A DNA stretch of 64,000 nucleotides. Origin: UBA10649 sp963755335 (lineage in GTDB: Bacteria > Actinomycetota > Actinomycetes > S36-B12). The stretch spans positions 372,001 through 436,000 of the forward strand of contig CAVWJW010000004.1 in NCBI GenBank assembly GCA_963755335.1, read 5' to 3'. A program made the translations under genes and the position numbers. Below, in pieces: positions 1 to 11,731 of the stretch (the first letter of the stretch is position 1; each line of letters begins with the position of its first letter). The notes beneath the pieces are model-generated. The model did not search any database. It had not been told where the DNA came from and saw only the letters and a program-made list of their open reading frames with translations.

Positions 1-209
1 ACCTGTGTCTGGATCTGCGTCGTGGACATGCTTGGGTCGAAGATCAGTGTGTTCGGACCGAAGTCGGGCTGTGGAGGCGCCGCCTGCGCGGGTGCGACGG
101 ACGCGAGCCCGGCAAGCGCGAGGGCGGCTGTGGCGACGAGGGCAACGCGGCGGATCGCGTGCCCGGATCGGCGGCACGAAGGTCGTTGCCGGGTGGGGGG
201 CAGAGTCAT
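1..209 (-). CDS. Secreted protein, N-terminal part (runs off left edge)
   Basis: Only the first 69 codons are present. The ATG is at 209 and the gene reads leftward out of the window. The product has a twin-arginine-free but strongly basic N-region, a hydrophobic stretch (VALVATAALALAGLASV) and an APAQA-A type cleavage site near residue 44, so it is very likely exported. The mature start (DFGPNTLIFDPSMSTTQIQ) resembles the opening of secreted actinobacterial proteins often labelled coagulation factor 5/8-domain or adenylyl cyclase-like, which are carbohydrate-surface proteins. That family match is from memory. The stretch was recognised by reading the minus strand; plus-strand frames here have no such structure. 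Confidence 0.7.
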   Translation of the reverse strand, partial: MTLPPTRQRPSCRRSGHAIRRVALVATAALALAGLASVAPAQAAPPQPDFGPNTLIFDPSMSTTQIQTQ

Positions 210-512
210 GCGCTGGAGCCTTCCTGCGAGGGGGACCAACGGGGCGAGCCGAACATAACGGGCATCTCGGAACAGCGCAGAACTTGCCGCCGCCAACTTC
301 GTCGCGGTCCCGCAGCCCCGCGCGCGATATCGCCCAGAGGTCACCGAGGAAGCCTCGGACCGGTCTGCCGCCGATGCCCGCAATCGCGTTCGGCCCGACG
401 ATTGCGGCGGTGCTCGGCGTGGCGATGGGCGTGGTCGTCGCGATGCAGCTGCAGCACGGCGGAGCGTAGAACCACGGGCAGTTCGGCCGAACTGAAGCAG
501 AGGGCGACTGAG
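210..512. other. Intergenic region, no clear gene
   Basis: This lies between the start of the secreted-protein gene and the stop of the VOC gene, so it should hold the promoter of the former. The only open frame of note is a 31-codon ATG frame (374-469) encoding a hydrophobic peptide (AAVLGVAMGVVVAMQL). It has no ribosome binding site. I see no repeat or RNA gene. Confidence 0.4.
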
Positions 513-926
513 CTAGCTGGGCACCGCGATGTTCGCCATCCATGAGATCCCGAACTGGTCGGTGCCCATCCCGAACTCGTCCCCCCACACCTGCTTCTGC
601 AGCGGGACGTCGACAGTGCCGCCAGCCGTGAGCTTCGCGAAGTAGCCGCGCAGCTCTTCGGCGTCGTCCCCGCTCAGGCTGATCGTGATGTTCGTGCCGT
701 GGGTGTACTCCATGTGCGCGGGAGCGTCCGACGCCATGAGGGTGAAGCCGAGCGGTGTCTGGAGCAGCGCGTGCATGATGCCGTCGGGGTCGGTTCCGTC
801 ACCGGCCATGCCGAACTCGCCGAAGGTGTTGATGGCGAGCTCGCCGCCGAACACCTCCTGATAGAAAGTCATGGCCTCGCGGGCGTTGTTCCTGAAGGCG
901 ATGTACGGGTTCAGTCGGGAAGTCAT
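513..926 (-). CDS. VOC family protein, PhnB-like
   Basis: A 137-aa protein with the glyoxalase/bleomycin-resistance/dioxygenase fold as found in the PhnB/3-demethylubiquinone-methyltransferase-like subgroup. Diagnostic parts are the opening LNPYIAFRNNAREAMTFYQ, the FGGELAINTFGEFG segment, and the C-terminal WGDEFGMGTDQFGISWM, where this subgroup has its conserved GxxxDxFGxxWM motif. The length is normal for the family. Members are cytosolic homodimers and their substrate is usually unknown; PhnB itself is not required for phosphonate use. It is transcribed away from the large operon starting at 1127, so 927-1126 should contain both promoters. Confidence 0.88.
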   Translation of the reverse strand: MTSRLNPYIAFRNNAREAMTFYQEVFGGELAINTFGEFGMAGDGTDPDGIMHALLQTPLGFTLMASDAPAHMEYTHGTNITISLSGDDAEELRGYFAKLTAGGTVDVPLQKQVWGDEFGMGTDQFGISWMANIAVPS

Positions 927-1126
927 GAACGCGACCGTAGGGCATCGGGCGAGGCAGCGCCCCGGCTTCAGCCGACATGAGGCTGCGCATCAGAAAGGGG
1001 GTGCGGAGCCCTTGTGCAAGGACCCCTGTTGGCGCAAAACTGCGTGACCTAGGTCAACGCGCCCCTTGGGGCCTCTCCGCTTGGTCGCTCGTCCGCCGAC
1101 TCACGCCTGTAGCAGCAGGAGGTGTC

Positions 1127-1765
1127 ATGGCTCGACGCACAGCAGACGCACGCGTGGCCACCGACCTGGTCGCCGCGGTGGACAACGCCGGGTTGACGCG
1201 CCTGGACACCATCCTCACCCGCGCCGACTGGTTCCAGCAGATCGACGTTCGCGTCCCACCGGGGGAGACGACGAAGGGCCTGCTGGAGATCCCCGTCGCG
1301 GACGCCCGCCGACTCCTTCTCGACGTCGTGCGCCTCGTTGCAGACGTCCCCAAGGCGGGCCGGGCCACCCTCGTCTGGCACCAGGGTGCGAGCGAACTCG
1401 CCGTGGATCTCACCAAGACGGCCCTCCGCTGCGACAGCGGGCTCATCACCGTCGTCGTGACAGTGACGTGCGACCAGGTCAAGGAACCGACCCAGCTCGA
1501 GGTCCCCTTCGCCGTCGGCACCCGCGACGCGCCGGCAGGGCTGGTCATGTCGACGTTCACACGTCTTGTCGGCCCGAGGATCGTCACCGACCTGTGGAGC
1601 GAGGCTGTAACAGCGTTCGCGTGGGAGTGCATCCTCGAACTCGCCCGCCGTGTCACCGAACGCCTCGGGACCGACACCGCCAAGCAGGCGCTCGTGCCCG
1701 GAGGCATCGGCGCCGACAAGGGCGTGCTGCTCATCCAGCCGATGGCCCGTTTCGGGACGAGGTGA
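1127..1765 (+). CDS. Hypothetical protein, first gene of DUF6603 operon
   Basis: A 212-aa protein of no family I recognise. The ATG at 1127 was chosen because AGGAGG lies just upstream (about 1117-1122), and the longer frame that opens at 977 has no such site. The sequence alternates hydrophobic beta-like stretches (LITVVVTVTC) with helical segments (LWSEAVTAFAWECILELARRV). It has no signal peptide or membrane segment. It ends four bases before the start of the giant gene, so it is probably translated with it. It could be a small accessory or chaperone-like partner of the large proteins, but nothing in the sequence proves that. Confidence 0.75.
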   Translation: MARRTADARVATDLVAAVDNAGLTRLDTILTRADWFQQIDVRVPPGETTKGLLEIPVADARRLLLDVVRLVADVPKAGRATLVWHQGASELAVDLTKTALRCDSGLITVVVTVTCDQVKEPTQLEVPFAVGTRDAPAGLVMSTFTRLVGPRIVTDLWSEAVTAFAWECILELARRVTERLGTDTAKQALVPGGIGADKGVLLIQPMARFGTR

Positions 1766-1769
1766 CCGG

Positions 1770-4700
1770 ATGCCGTTCACGGAGTCGGACCTCGGAGCAT
1801 TCGGCGCGCTCACGACCGCGATCGGCCTGACGCGCAGCGGGGGCGCGAACAACCCGGACTGGTTCGGGGATCCCGTTGGCGGCACCGGTACCGGGCACAC
1901 CAACGCGCGCGGCTTCGCCACGATCCTGTCGGACGACGACCAACGCCGGGCCCTCGAGGACTTCGTCGACGAGATCCTCGGACCGCCGCAGGGCCACGAC
2001 GACGACACCGCCCGCTGGGTCCCGCTCTTCCAGAACGCCGACCCGCACGTGACCGTGTACGCCGTGCTCGAGCCGACCGGCGTCGCAGGGAACGGCACGG
2101 TGCGGGTCGGCGTCGGGCTTGAGCACTCGACCTCGGGCACCGCGCCGAACGTCACGACCCGCATCCATGTCCCGATCGCGCACGTCCCTCGCGGCACCGA
2201 CACGCGTCCGAGCGACGGACCGAACCCCACCTGGTTCCTCCTCGGTCGGGTCGGCGGCCGTATCGGCATCGAGGTCGAGGCGACCTTCACCGACGCGGCA
2301 CCGGTCCCGCGCGAGGCCTACCTGAAGGGCGCCAAGGTCGGGATCGGCATCCCGACGGGCCCGGAGGACGTCGAGTTCACTCTCGCCCTCGTCGATCTCC
2401 AGGTCCCCGGTGCGCTGACGCCGACAACCCAGACCCTGACTCTGGATGACCTCTCCACGGTCGGACCCGACCTTCTCCAGTTCCTCGTCGGGCTGATCAA
2501 GGCTCAGGTCGCAGCACTCGACGCGAATGATCCGACGTACAAGCACATCGTCGGGCTCGCGGGCATGCTCGGCCTGCGCGACGGAGTGCCCGACCTTCCG
2601 TCCTTCCCCGTCGACGACCTCCTCGACCGCGGCCTGCCGGCTCTCGTCGCCTGGGTCGAGTCGATCCTCGATGACGATGCGGCCCTCGACGCCTGGCTCG
2701 GCGAGCTCGCGCGGCTGACCGGCGGCGACCCGCACCCCGAGCGCAATGCCGTCAGCGTCGACCTCGGCCCATGCAGTGTCACCGTCGGGCTTGGCATCGC
2801 GCCGGGGACTGGTGGTCATCCGGTGCTCACGCCGTGGGTCGAGATCGACTACAACACCCGCACGGGTGCACTTGCCCGCGCGCACGTGGACGTCCTGCGC
2901 GCCGACACGGCAACATCGCAGGTCAGCGCGGTCCCGTCGCTGTCGGCTGAGGCCGTCTTCGGCGTCGACGCCGGAGGAGCGGCCCTGATCGCCGGCGCCT
3001 CACCGCACATCGGCTCGTTGCACGTCGGCGTCGGCCTCGACGCCCAGCGCCGACCCGCCCTGCTTCTGACACTGCACGATGTCGTGCTGCCTGGTCCGTA
3101 CACCGCAGACGTCGTCGACCTCTCGAGTCCTGACGCCGTGGTTGACGCCGCCAGCGGCGCCCTCACCGGCATGCTGGCCACCGCCCTCGACACCCTCGGC
3201 CAGGCGGGGGACGTCCTGAAGATCCTGCTCGGGGTCGACCCGCCGGGCGCGGTCGCTGCCATCGACGTCGTCGATCTCGTCCGCGACCCCCTCGGCACCA
3301 TCCGCGCCTACTACGACGCGCTGACCGGTGACAGCGACGCGATGGCCGAGGCGCTCGGTGCGCTGCGCGCGCTCCTCACAGGTCAGCCATCAGTGCCCGT
3401 CTCGGGCAACGGCAGTGCCGCGACTCCGTGGCGGCTGCTCCTCGGCCCGGACGGTGCGGTCGCCGGGCTCGACGTGTGGCGCGACGGGGGCACCCTGTTC
3501 ACGGCCCTGTCGTTCGACGCCTCCCTCGATGTCCTGGACGACCTCCGGGTCGCGGCGGCGATCCGTGGGGTCCTGCTCACTGTCGACCTGACAGCCGGTC
3601 ACGCCAGTTTCGTCGCGCAGGTCCAGGCCACCGTTTCGCTTCGACCCCGTGGCGCCGACCCGGCGACCTTCGCGCTGGTCCCGGGTCTCGACCTCGTCTT
3701 CGCAGGCATGTCCATCACGGCCGGCTGGTCACCGGCGACCGGGTTCACCGTCGTGCCGCGCGGTGACGGTCTCACCCTCGACGTCCGCACGGCCACCCGC
3801 GTCGACTCACTTGGCATTCCGCTGCCGACACTCGACGCCCAGGGTCGCTGGACGTTCAACCCCGACTGGGCCGCCGTCGAGGTGCTTCTCGGTCACCTCC
3901 TCCGCAACGCGGGCAGCGAGGTCCTCGACGCCTTCGCCGACCTCGTCGGCTGGGGCCTGCCCGACGCGAATGTCACCCGTCTCGTCCTCGCCGATCTCGT
4001 TGCCGACCCCGCCGCCGCGCTGGAGGCCTGGGCGCTCGCGCTCGCCCTCGACTGCGCGAACCTCGGACGCGTCCTTCGCCCCGTCGCCTGGCTGCTGAGC
4101 GGCGGCTCGCTGTCGGCGCCGCTCGGCTCCGGACGCCCCGAGAGCCATTGGCGCTGCCCCGCGGGCGGCGTCGAGGCCGCCCCTGGGCTCACGGTGTGGA
4201 CGGTCCCCGGCTGCCCCATCGGCGTCGGGACGAACCAGGAGCTGACCGGCGCCCAGACCGCCCTCGGCGGCTCGCTGCCACCACCCCCGGCAACCGTCGC
4301 GGCCGCCCTCGCGGTGGCCGGTGCCGCTCTGCCCGACCTCGGCGACCTCGTCCACGCTCGCACCCACCTGGGCGACGGGCTTGTCGAGCTCGTCACCCGC
4401 TGGGCCGGCACCGACGGCCTCGTTCCTCCACCGGCGACCGCCCCGGATGGCGATTCGACAGTCGTCGCCGCCGACCACGCCGTCACCGTCACGACCGTGC
4501 CCGGCGCGACATACGCGAGCCTCGTCGCCGGCGCACGTGCCGGCACCACGTTGCCGGTGGTGGCCGACCCGCCGATCGGCACCGTCCACGTCGGCTGCGA
4601 CCCCGACTGGTTCGCGACGGTCCCCCTGGCCGAGCAGGTCGACGCCACGGGCCCGACGCCGCAGCGGGTACCGGCTCACGGCGACGGCACCTGGTTCGTG

Positions 4701-7700
4701 CTCCTGCCCACCCCGACCGGAGCCGCGGCTGACCGCGGCGACCATGACGGGGTGCGCGCGCAGGCCGACCGCCTTGCCACCGCGCTGGCCGACCGGCTCG
4801 ATCCCGTCCTGCTGGTCGGGCACGGCGGCGCCGGCGCGGCGACCGTACGCGCCACCGAGCTCGGCTCGGTCGCGTCGGTCGTTGACGACGTCGTCACCGT
4901 CGGCACCCCGTGGGGGCCCGTCGCCGCGACCTCACTGACCACGGGACTGGGCGGCGACGCGCTGCGCCTGCTCCAGACGCTGCTGCCCAGTGACGTGACC
5001 AGCGTCGCCGACCCGCTCCTCGCCCTCGGCGGCTCGCCCGCCCGCCGCGGCGTCGACCTTGTTCTCCGCTCGGTTCAGGGCGCCGCCCTCGCCGACCTGC
5101 CGAGCGCCCTGGGGGTGAGCCGCGACGCCTCGGTGCGGGTGCATGCGCTCTTCGGCCGGCTGACGACCGCCGACGGCGAGGCTGCCATCGCCGCGCTCGC
5201 GGCGCTCGCCGTCGAGTCCCGCCGACTGGCCGCGGCCGCCGCGCCCACTGGTCCCGTCCAGGAGGTCCACGCCGGCTTCGACATCCCCGTCTTCGACGGC
5301 GAGATCGGCGGCCTGCTCCTGGGTGCCGGCGCCGTCGTCGATCTGCTCGCCGTCGATCGCACGTCGCCGCATCTGCGCACCCTGCGCGAGGTCGTCGTCG
5401 ACGTGCGGGTTGCCGTGCCCGACGGCTGGATCGTCGGTGGCCCCGGGGCTTCCCAGCACGACCTCGAGTGCCGGTGGCTCGACGTCGCCGTCCACGTCCC
5501 GCTAGACGGCTCGGCCGGCAGTGCCGTGCTCACGCTCCACGAAGCGCGCGCCTACACCGCCTACCGCGAGCGTTGGGTCGTCACCGGCGATGCGACCGGT
5601 GCAGCTCCCGAGGTGCGCGTCCTGCTTGGCGAGGTGGTCGCCCGGATGGCGACGGTGCCTGCGCTCTCCGCGCTGCTCACCGCAGTCGGCCTGCTGCGCA
5701 ATGGTGGCCTCGACCCCGACGGCATCGACCACCTCCTGTTCGACACGGCCTCGACCCTGCGCGGGGCCGTCGCCCGTGCGCCGGCCGACCTCGCTGCCGC
5801 GCTCGCCGCGCTCATCGGCCCGACGCCAGGTCCTGCTCTCGGCCCGACCCAGTTCCGGCTCGCCGCTGGTCCCGCCTCAGCGACCGTCGACCTGGCAGCC
5901 GCGACGGTCATCGGCGCACTGACCCTCGCCGACCCGCTGCCGGTCGCAGTGACGCTCACCGCCGGCCCCACCGGCGCCACCGTCGATTGCTCGGTGGGCG
6001 CACTCGACGCGAACAGGGGCGGGCTCGCCCTCGTCGGCCACGTCGGCCCGGGAGGACCCACGCTGCGGCTCGACACCGCGGCGCCGGGCGGCCCGACGCG
6101 GCCGGTTGCCCTGCTGCCGACCGCCGACCCCGCGGCATTGCTCCCCGTCCTGACCAGCCTGGTCCCCTCGATCGTCGTCAAGATCCTCGGCGACGCGCTG
6201 CGCGGACGGGCGGAGGGCCCGCTCCTCGATGAGGTGCTCGCCGCTGTCGGCCTGCTCGGCGACGCCGACCTGGAGGAGGATCGGCCGCGACCGCTCCTGC
6301 TGCCGTACGGGCTGCTCGCCGATCCGGTCGCGTGGGTCCAGCGCGCCGTCGATCCGCTCGCCCTCGCCGTCACCGGCCTCGACGCGCTCGCCTCGATCCT
6401 CACGCCCACCCGCGGCGCGGAGCCCGGCTGGCCGCTCAGCGACGCCGTCCGCATCACGTATGCCGTCATCAACAGTCGGCTCGAACTGGCCGCCCTCGTC
6501 ACGCTGACCGAGACCATCGACGGCCGGCCGATCGTGTTCGACCTGACCGGAGGGCTGTCCATCGGCGCGACCGGAGCACCTGCGGCCGTCGTCGACGCGC
6601 GGATCACCGTCGACGGCTGGGGGCTCGACCTCGGCGTCGGTGGCGCGAGCGATCCGCTCGGTACGGCTCGACCTCGTCCGGCCGACGCCGCAGGACCCGA
6701 TCCGGCTCGTGCCCGGTGGCGCCGGACTCGGCGACGCCCTCGCCTCCGGTGCACAGGCGCTCATCGTGCTGGCGCTCAACGAGCTGCTTCCGCACCGCGC
6801 GGATGCGACGAGCCTGACGCAGCAGGTCGCCCAGGTGGCCTACGAAGTTTGCGGGGCGCTCGACCTCCTCGTCGCTGACAAGGTCGACGGCGCCAAGCTG
6901 TCGGCCTACGCCGCCCCACCTGGACCGGGGGCGGTTCTGCTCGGCCGCCTTCCCGCGATTGCGATGACGGGGCTGGCCGCTCTCGCCGGGGCCCTCGACC
7001 CGGCGCACACCGTGGTCGCGACCTCCCTGGTCGGGCAGGCCCGCCGGTTCGACCTCGGTCAGGCCGTCGTCGGCGTACGGCCGTTCCACGTCACCGTCGA
7101 CGGCGCCGACCTTGCCATCTCCTTCGGCTGCGACGTGCCGCTCGGCACGGTCGGTCGACTCGTTGTCGAGGAGCTGCGCCTCGACTCGACCGGCGTGCAG
7201 GTGTCCGTTCAGGCCGGCCCGTTCGCCTTCGACGTCGGCCCGACGACGCTTCGGCCGCTCGTCATCATCCGAGCGGGGGTCGTCGCAGGAAGCTTCACGC
7301 GGCTGCTCGGACTCGGTGTCGCCATCGACGGAGCAGGCACCGAGTCGGTACAGGTGCGGTGGGCTCTCGACACAAGCCCGCCGGACCTCTACGCAGTGAC
7401 CAACACGACCGTGGTCTCCGTCACCGACAACCCGCAACTCGTGGCGCAGAGGCTCATCGGCGTGGCGATCTCGCTCGCGTCGGGCATCCTCGCCGACGCC
7501 CTCGCGCCGATCCTGCCGCCGCGTGCCACGACCATCCTCCAGGGCGTCGTGTTCACGACCGGCACGCAGATCGATCCCGACCTCGCCGCCGACCTGCTCA
7601 ATCCTGATGCCCTGCTCGCGCGACTGCGGCACCTCGCCTGGAACTGCGCGACCAGCGACCTGTCCGTGACGATCGACGGCACCGTGACCATCGGGCTGGC

Positions 7701-10700
7701 CGCCGTGCCCGTCTCCTCGGGCGAACCCGACCGGACCGCAGCGGATCGGCGTGCGGCTCGACATCCCCGCAGGCAAGACCCTGGTCCTGTCGAACAGCGA
7801 TCCCAAGGTCGAGCTCGTCTCGCACGCCGACTGGATCACCGGGCAACCGCCCGAGGGGCTGTCGATCTTCGTCCTCGAGGGCACCGAGAACGCACTCGAC
7901 ATCGTTCCCGGTGTCGAGGTCGCCGGCATCGGACTGCGATTCAGCGGCGCGGCCAAGCCGATCATCGATCTGGGCGGCCTGTCGATCGACGCCATCGAGG
8001 TCAACCTCTACGGCGAGGCGACACGCACCGGCCTCGGCGGCGGCGTCCGGCTCAAGCTCGACGGCATGTCCATCGCGCCGGCCGCCAGCGGCGGCACGAA
8101 CGCGGTCGCCAACAGCCTGACCAAGGACATCGGCAACGGCAGTGGCAGCAGCCGACCGACGTTCGGCCCGTCCTTCGCGATCCAGAAGCATCCCGGCGAG
8201 GACGTCGGGGTCACCCTGCGCGCCGGCGACCCGCCCGGTCCGTGGTGGCTGGTCATCCAGCGCCAGCTCGGCCCGCTCTACGTCGAGCGCATCGGCCTCA
8301 ACACGACCGAGTCCGGTGGGTCCGTCACCTCGATCAGTCTCCTGTTCACCGGCCAGGTGTCGCTGTTCGGCCTCGCTGCGGCCGTCGACGAACTGTCCAT
8401 CAGCTGGCTCGGCGGGGACCCGGCGCAGATCACCAGCTGGGCCGTCGACCTGCGCGGCCTCGCCGTCGCCGCCGACATCGCCGGAGTGTCCCTCTCCGGC
8501 GGACTGCTCAAGCTCGTCGACGGCGGAGAGGTGTCCTACATCGGGATGCTCGTCGGGCGCTTCGCGGCGTACGGGCTCTCGGTGTTCGGCGGACTCACCC
8601 ACGCGCCCGACGGGACGTCGTTCTTCATCTTCGGCGGGGTCAACGGGCCGTTCGGCGGACCGCCCATGTTCTTCCTCACCGGCATCGGCGGCGGGCTCGG
8701 CATCAACCGCGGGCTTCGAATTCCCAACGACATCTCGCACTTCGGCGAGTTCCCGTTCATCCAGGCGCTCGACCCGTCCGCACCGGTGCCCGACAAGCCG
8801 ATGGACCGGCTCAAGGACCTCGCTGCGTACTTCCCGCACGAGATCGGGAACTTCTGGTTCGCGGCCGGCATCTCGTTCACGTCGTTCAACCTCGTCGACG
8901 GTGTCGCCGTCCTCGCCGTGTCGTTCGGCAACGGGCTCGACGTCAACCTGTTCGGCCTGGCGCGCATGGCGCTGCCGCGACCCGGAGTCGCGATCGTGTC
9001 CATCGAGCTCGCCCTGCTCGCCCACTTCTCGACGAGCGAGGGCGTCTTCCTGATCCAGGCGCAGCTCACCGACAACTCATGGCTGCTGTACGAGGACGTG
9101 CGGCTCACCGGCGGGTTCGCCTTCGCGATCTGGTGGAAGGGGCCGCTCGCCGGACAGTTCGTCCTTACCATGGGCGGCTACCACCCGGACTTCCAGGTAC
9201 CCGTCGGCTACCCCGTGGTTCCACGGCTCGGGCTGACGTGGCAGCTCAGCGACGCGATCGTGATCAAGGGCGGCTCCTACTTCGCGCTGACCTCCGAAGC
9301 GCTGATGGCGGGCGTCGACATCGAGGTGAGCGTCGACTTCGGATGGGTGTGGGCGCGGCTGCAGTTCGGCGCGCACGGCATCGTCTACTTCGACCCGTTC
9401 TGGTTCGAGGTCATGGCCTATGCCCGACTCTCCGCCGGCATCGACATCGACCTGCCCTGGCCCTTCGGCTCGATCTCGCTGTCCATCACCATCGGCGCCC
9501 AGGTCAAGGTCTGGGGGCCGGACTTCGCCGGGCACGCCGAGTTCGAGATCGGCCCCTGCACCGTCCCCGTCGACTTCGGCAGCCCGCGCAAGGTCGCGCC
9601 GCAGACCCTGGACTGGGGACCGTTCGTCACGAAGTACCTCGAGGACGCCGGCGGCGGGGTCGCCCGGGCACTGTCGGCGATCACCGGCAAGGGCAGCCTG
9701 CCGACAGCCACGACCGATCCCAAGGGCGCACCCAGCGCGGACGGCTCGGTGGACCTGCCGTACCAGGTGTTCGCCGAGTTCGAGCTGACCGTCACGACGA
9801 CGGTCCCGGCGACCCGGCTCGACCTCGCCGGCATCGGCCCGTCGCTCAGCCCACGCCTGTCGAGTGGCGCCAGCACCGGCCTCGGCCTGGCTCCGATGGG
9901 CTCGGCGAATGTCGGCTCAACGGTACGGATGACCCTCGAGGTCAAGGACATCCACGGCGTCTGGCAGCCCGACAGCGCGCACCTGCAGGTCCTCGCCGCC
10001 AACCTCGTCGCGGCGAGCCCCACCGCGGACGGCAGCCGGGTGACCACCGAGTCGTACCCGCTCGGGGTCTGGGGCTCACCGAAGTCACTCGGCGCGACCC
10101 CGTCGCTGCCGAGCACGGACGTCGTCACGGCGCCCCATCAGGTCACCCTCGTCGCCGGCATCTCTGCATTGGCAGTGGGTCCGCAGATCGACTACTACCG
10201 CGTCGAGGCGGCCCGCCGACCGCTGCCGCTGCACGCGACCGGCGCGACCCGGGCGAGCTTCCTGAAGGTCTCCCGCGACCTCCCGCTGCCATCGCCGACG
10301 ACGGCCGACGGGGCGCTCACCGTCGCGGCCGTGACTCTCTTCCCCGCGGTCGATGACGTGCTCGCGCCCGGGCAGCACAGTGCACTGGCGCGTGCGGCAT
10401 ACCGGCGCGACCGGGTCTCCCCGCCGCGGATCGCGGCCCTGACCGACGGACTCGCCAAGGACAACGGCACGAACGGCGAGCGCACCACCCTCGACCCGGT
10501 TGATGGGTCAGTTCGCGAGGCCCGCCGTCCGGTCGTCGTTGGGCTGCTCACCTCCGGTGTGGGCGCGGCGGCGCGTCCCGGCGTGACGACGGTCGCTGAC
10601 GGCACCTACGCACGACGACCGGCCCCAACCCTCGACTCGGTGCGCGGCCGGCTCGGCGCCCACCTTCCCATCGTCCTGCGCCAGAGCGACCCACCGGGCC

Positions 10701-11731
10701 TCGACAAGGACGGCACCGTCCTCACCTCCGGCACGCTGCCGCGCACCGACGTCGCCGGGTCGATGCGGGCGTACGCCGGTGGGCGAGTTGGCAGCCCCGT
10801 CCTCGCCGGCCTCGTCGGCGGTCTCGGCACGATGGCGGGAAGGGCGGGCGCCGCTCCGCGCACTCGGTCGCGCGCCGCCCGCGCCAACGCGGCGTCGACG
10901 ACCCTGCGCCCAGGGGAGCTCGTCGTGCTGCACTTCGCCGACGCGCACGTCGATCCTGACCCGCAGCGCCGCCCTTCCCTGTCGACCTCGGGCAGCGCCC
11001 GCATCGTCACCGTGACCGGGACGATCGTCACGAGCGACACCGTCGTCGTCGGTGGCGCCGCGGTCGTACCGGCGGGGACGACCCTGCTCGCAGCCCATGC
11101 CGACGCCGCACTCAACCTGCCCGAGGGGCAGGTGGCGGGCTGGGTGGCCCGCAGCCGGCTCGCCCGACTGGGCAGTCATGTCGCGCTCGGTGCCGGCTGC
11201 ACGCTCGCGGTCGATGTGGCCGGCAACGCCTTCGCCGAGGGCGTCACCTGGACCACGGCAGCCGAGGTCACCGCCGCCGCGACGCAGGTCGTCACCCGGT
11301 TCGCCGAACCCGTCAACACCGTCGCCGTCGTCCTCGCGGGCCAGGCCCCGAGCTCGCTCCTGCCGGCCGACGTCGAGCTCGTCGGGGCGGCTCCCGCCAC
11401 CGGGCCGGATGGCCAACCGGTGCCGCCGGTCGCCGTCGTGCTCGGCAGCACGACCGTTCTCCTCCAGGCCGTCGAACCCGTCGACACCGGTGACCTCACG
11501 GACGCCGGCGGCGGCCAGCGCGTCGTCGTGCGCCGCGGCGGAGCCTGGACGGTCACCGGAGTGCTCGGCTCGGTGGAGGACGCCGCCACCCTGGCCCGCC
11601 GGATCGCCCGCGACGGGCTGGCCGCCGTGACCGGCAAGGTCCTCGCCACTAGTGGCCCCGGAACCGCCCTGACGTGGGAGGACGCTCCGACCACGAGGCC
11701 CCGACGTGTCGCGAGGGGGACGAGCCGATGA
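1770..11731 (+). CDS. Giant DUF6603 domain-containing protein (two frame breaks)
   Basis: This is about 3320 residues if two single-base breaks are bridged, near 6640-6665 and near 7715-7735. At both breaks the frame steps forward by one base, and similar sequence continues without a ribosome binding site. The start at 1770 follows gene 1 by four bases. The DUF6603 core is in the last half (roughly residues 1990-2630), with the glycine-rich signature FGGVNGPFGGPPMFFLTGIG followed by GGGLGINRGLRIP and repeated beta-strands ending in hydrophobic turns. Around residue 1015 there is an alpha/beta-hydrolase-like piece with VLLVGHGGAG, an elbow that lacks the catalytic serine. There is no signal peptide or membrane helix. 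DUF6603 has no known function. The gene overlaps the next by ATGA. Confidence 0.75.

Noticed and set aside
374..469. A 31-codon hydrophobic frame that could be a small membrane peptide
   Set aside because: No ribosome binding site and no conserved context; it lies in the probable promoter region of the minus-strand secreted protein.
6640..7760. Programmed frameshifting in the giant gene
   Set aside because: No slippery heptamer or stable downstream pseudoknot is evident, and similar breaks occur in unrelated genes elsewhere in the window.
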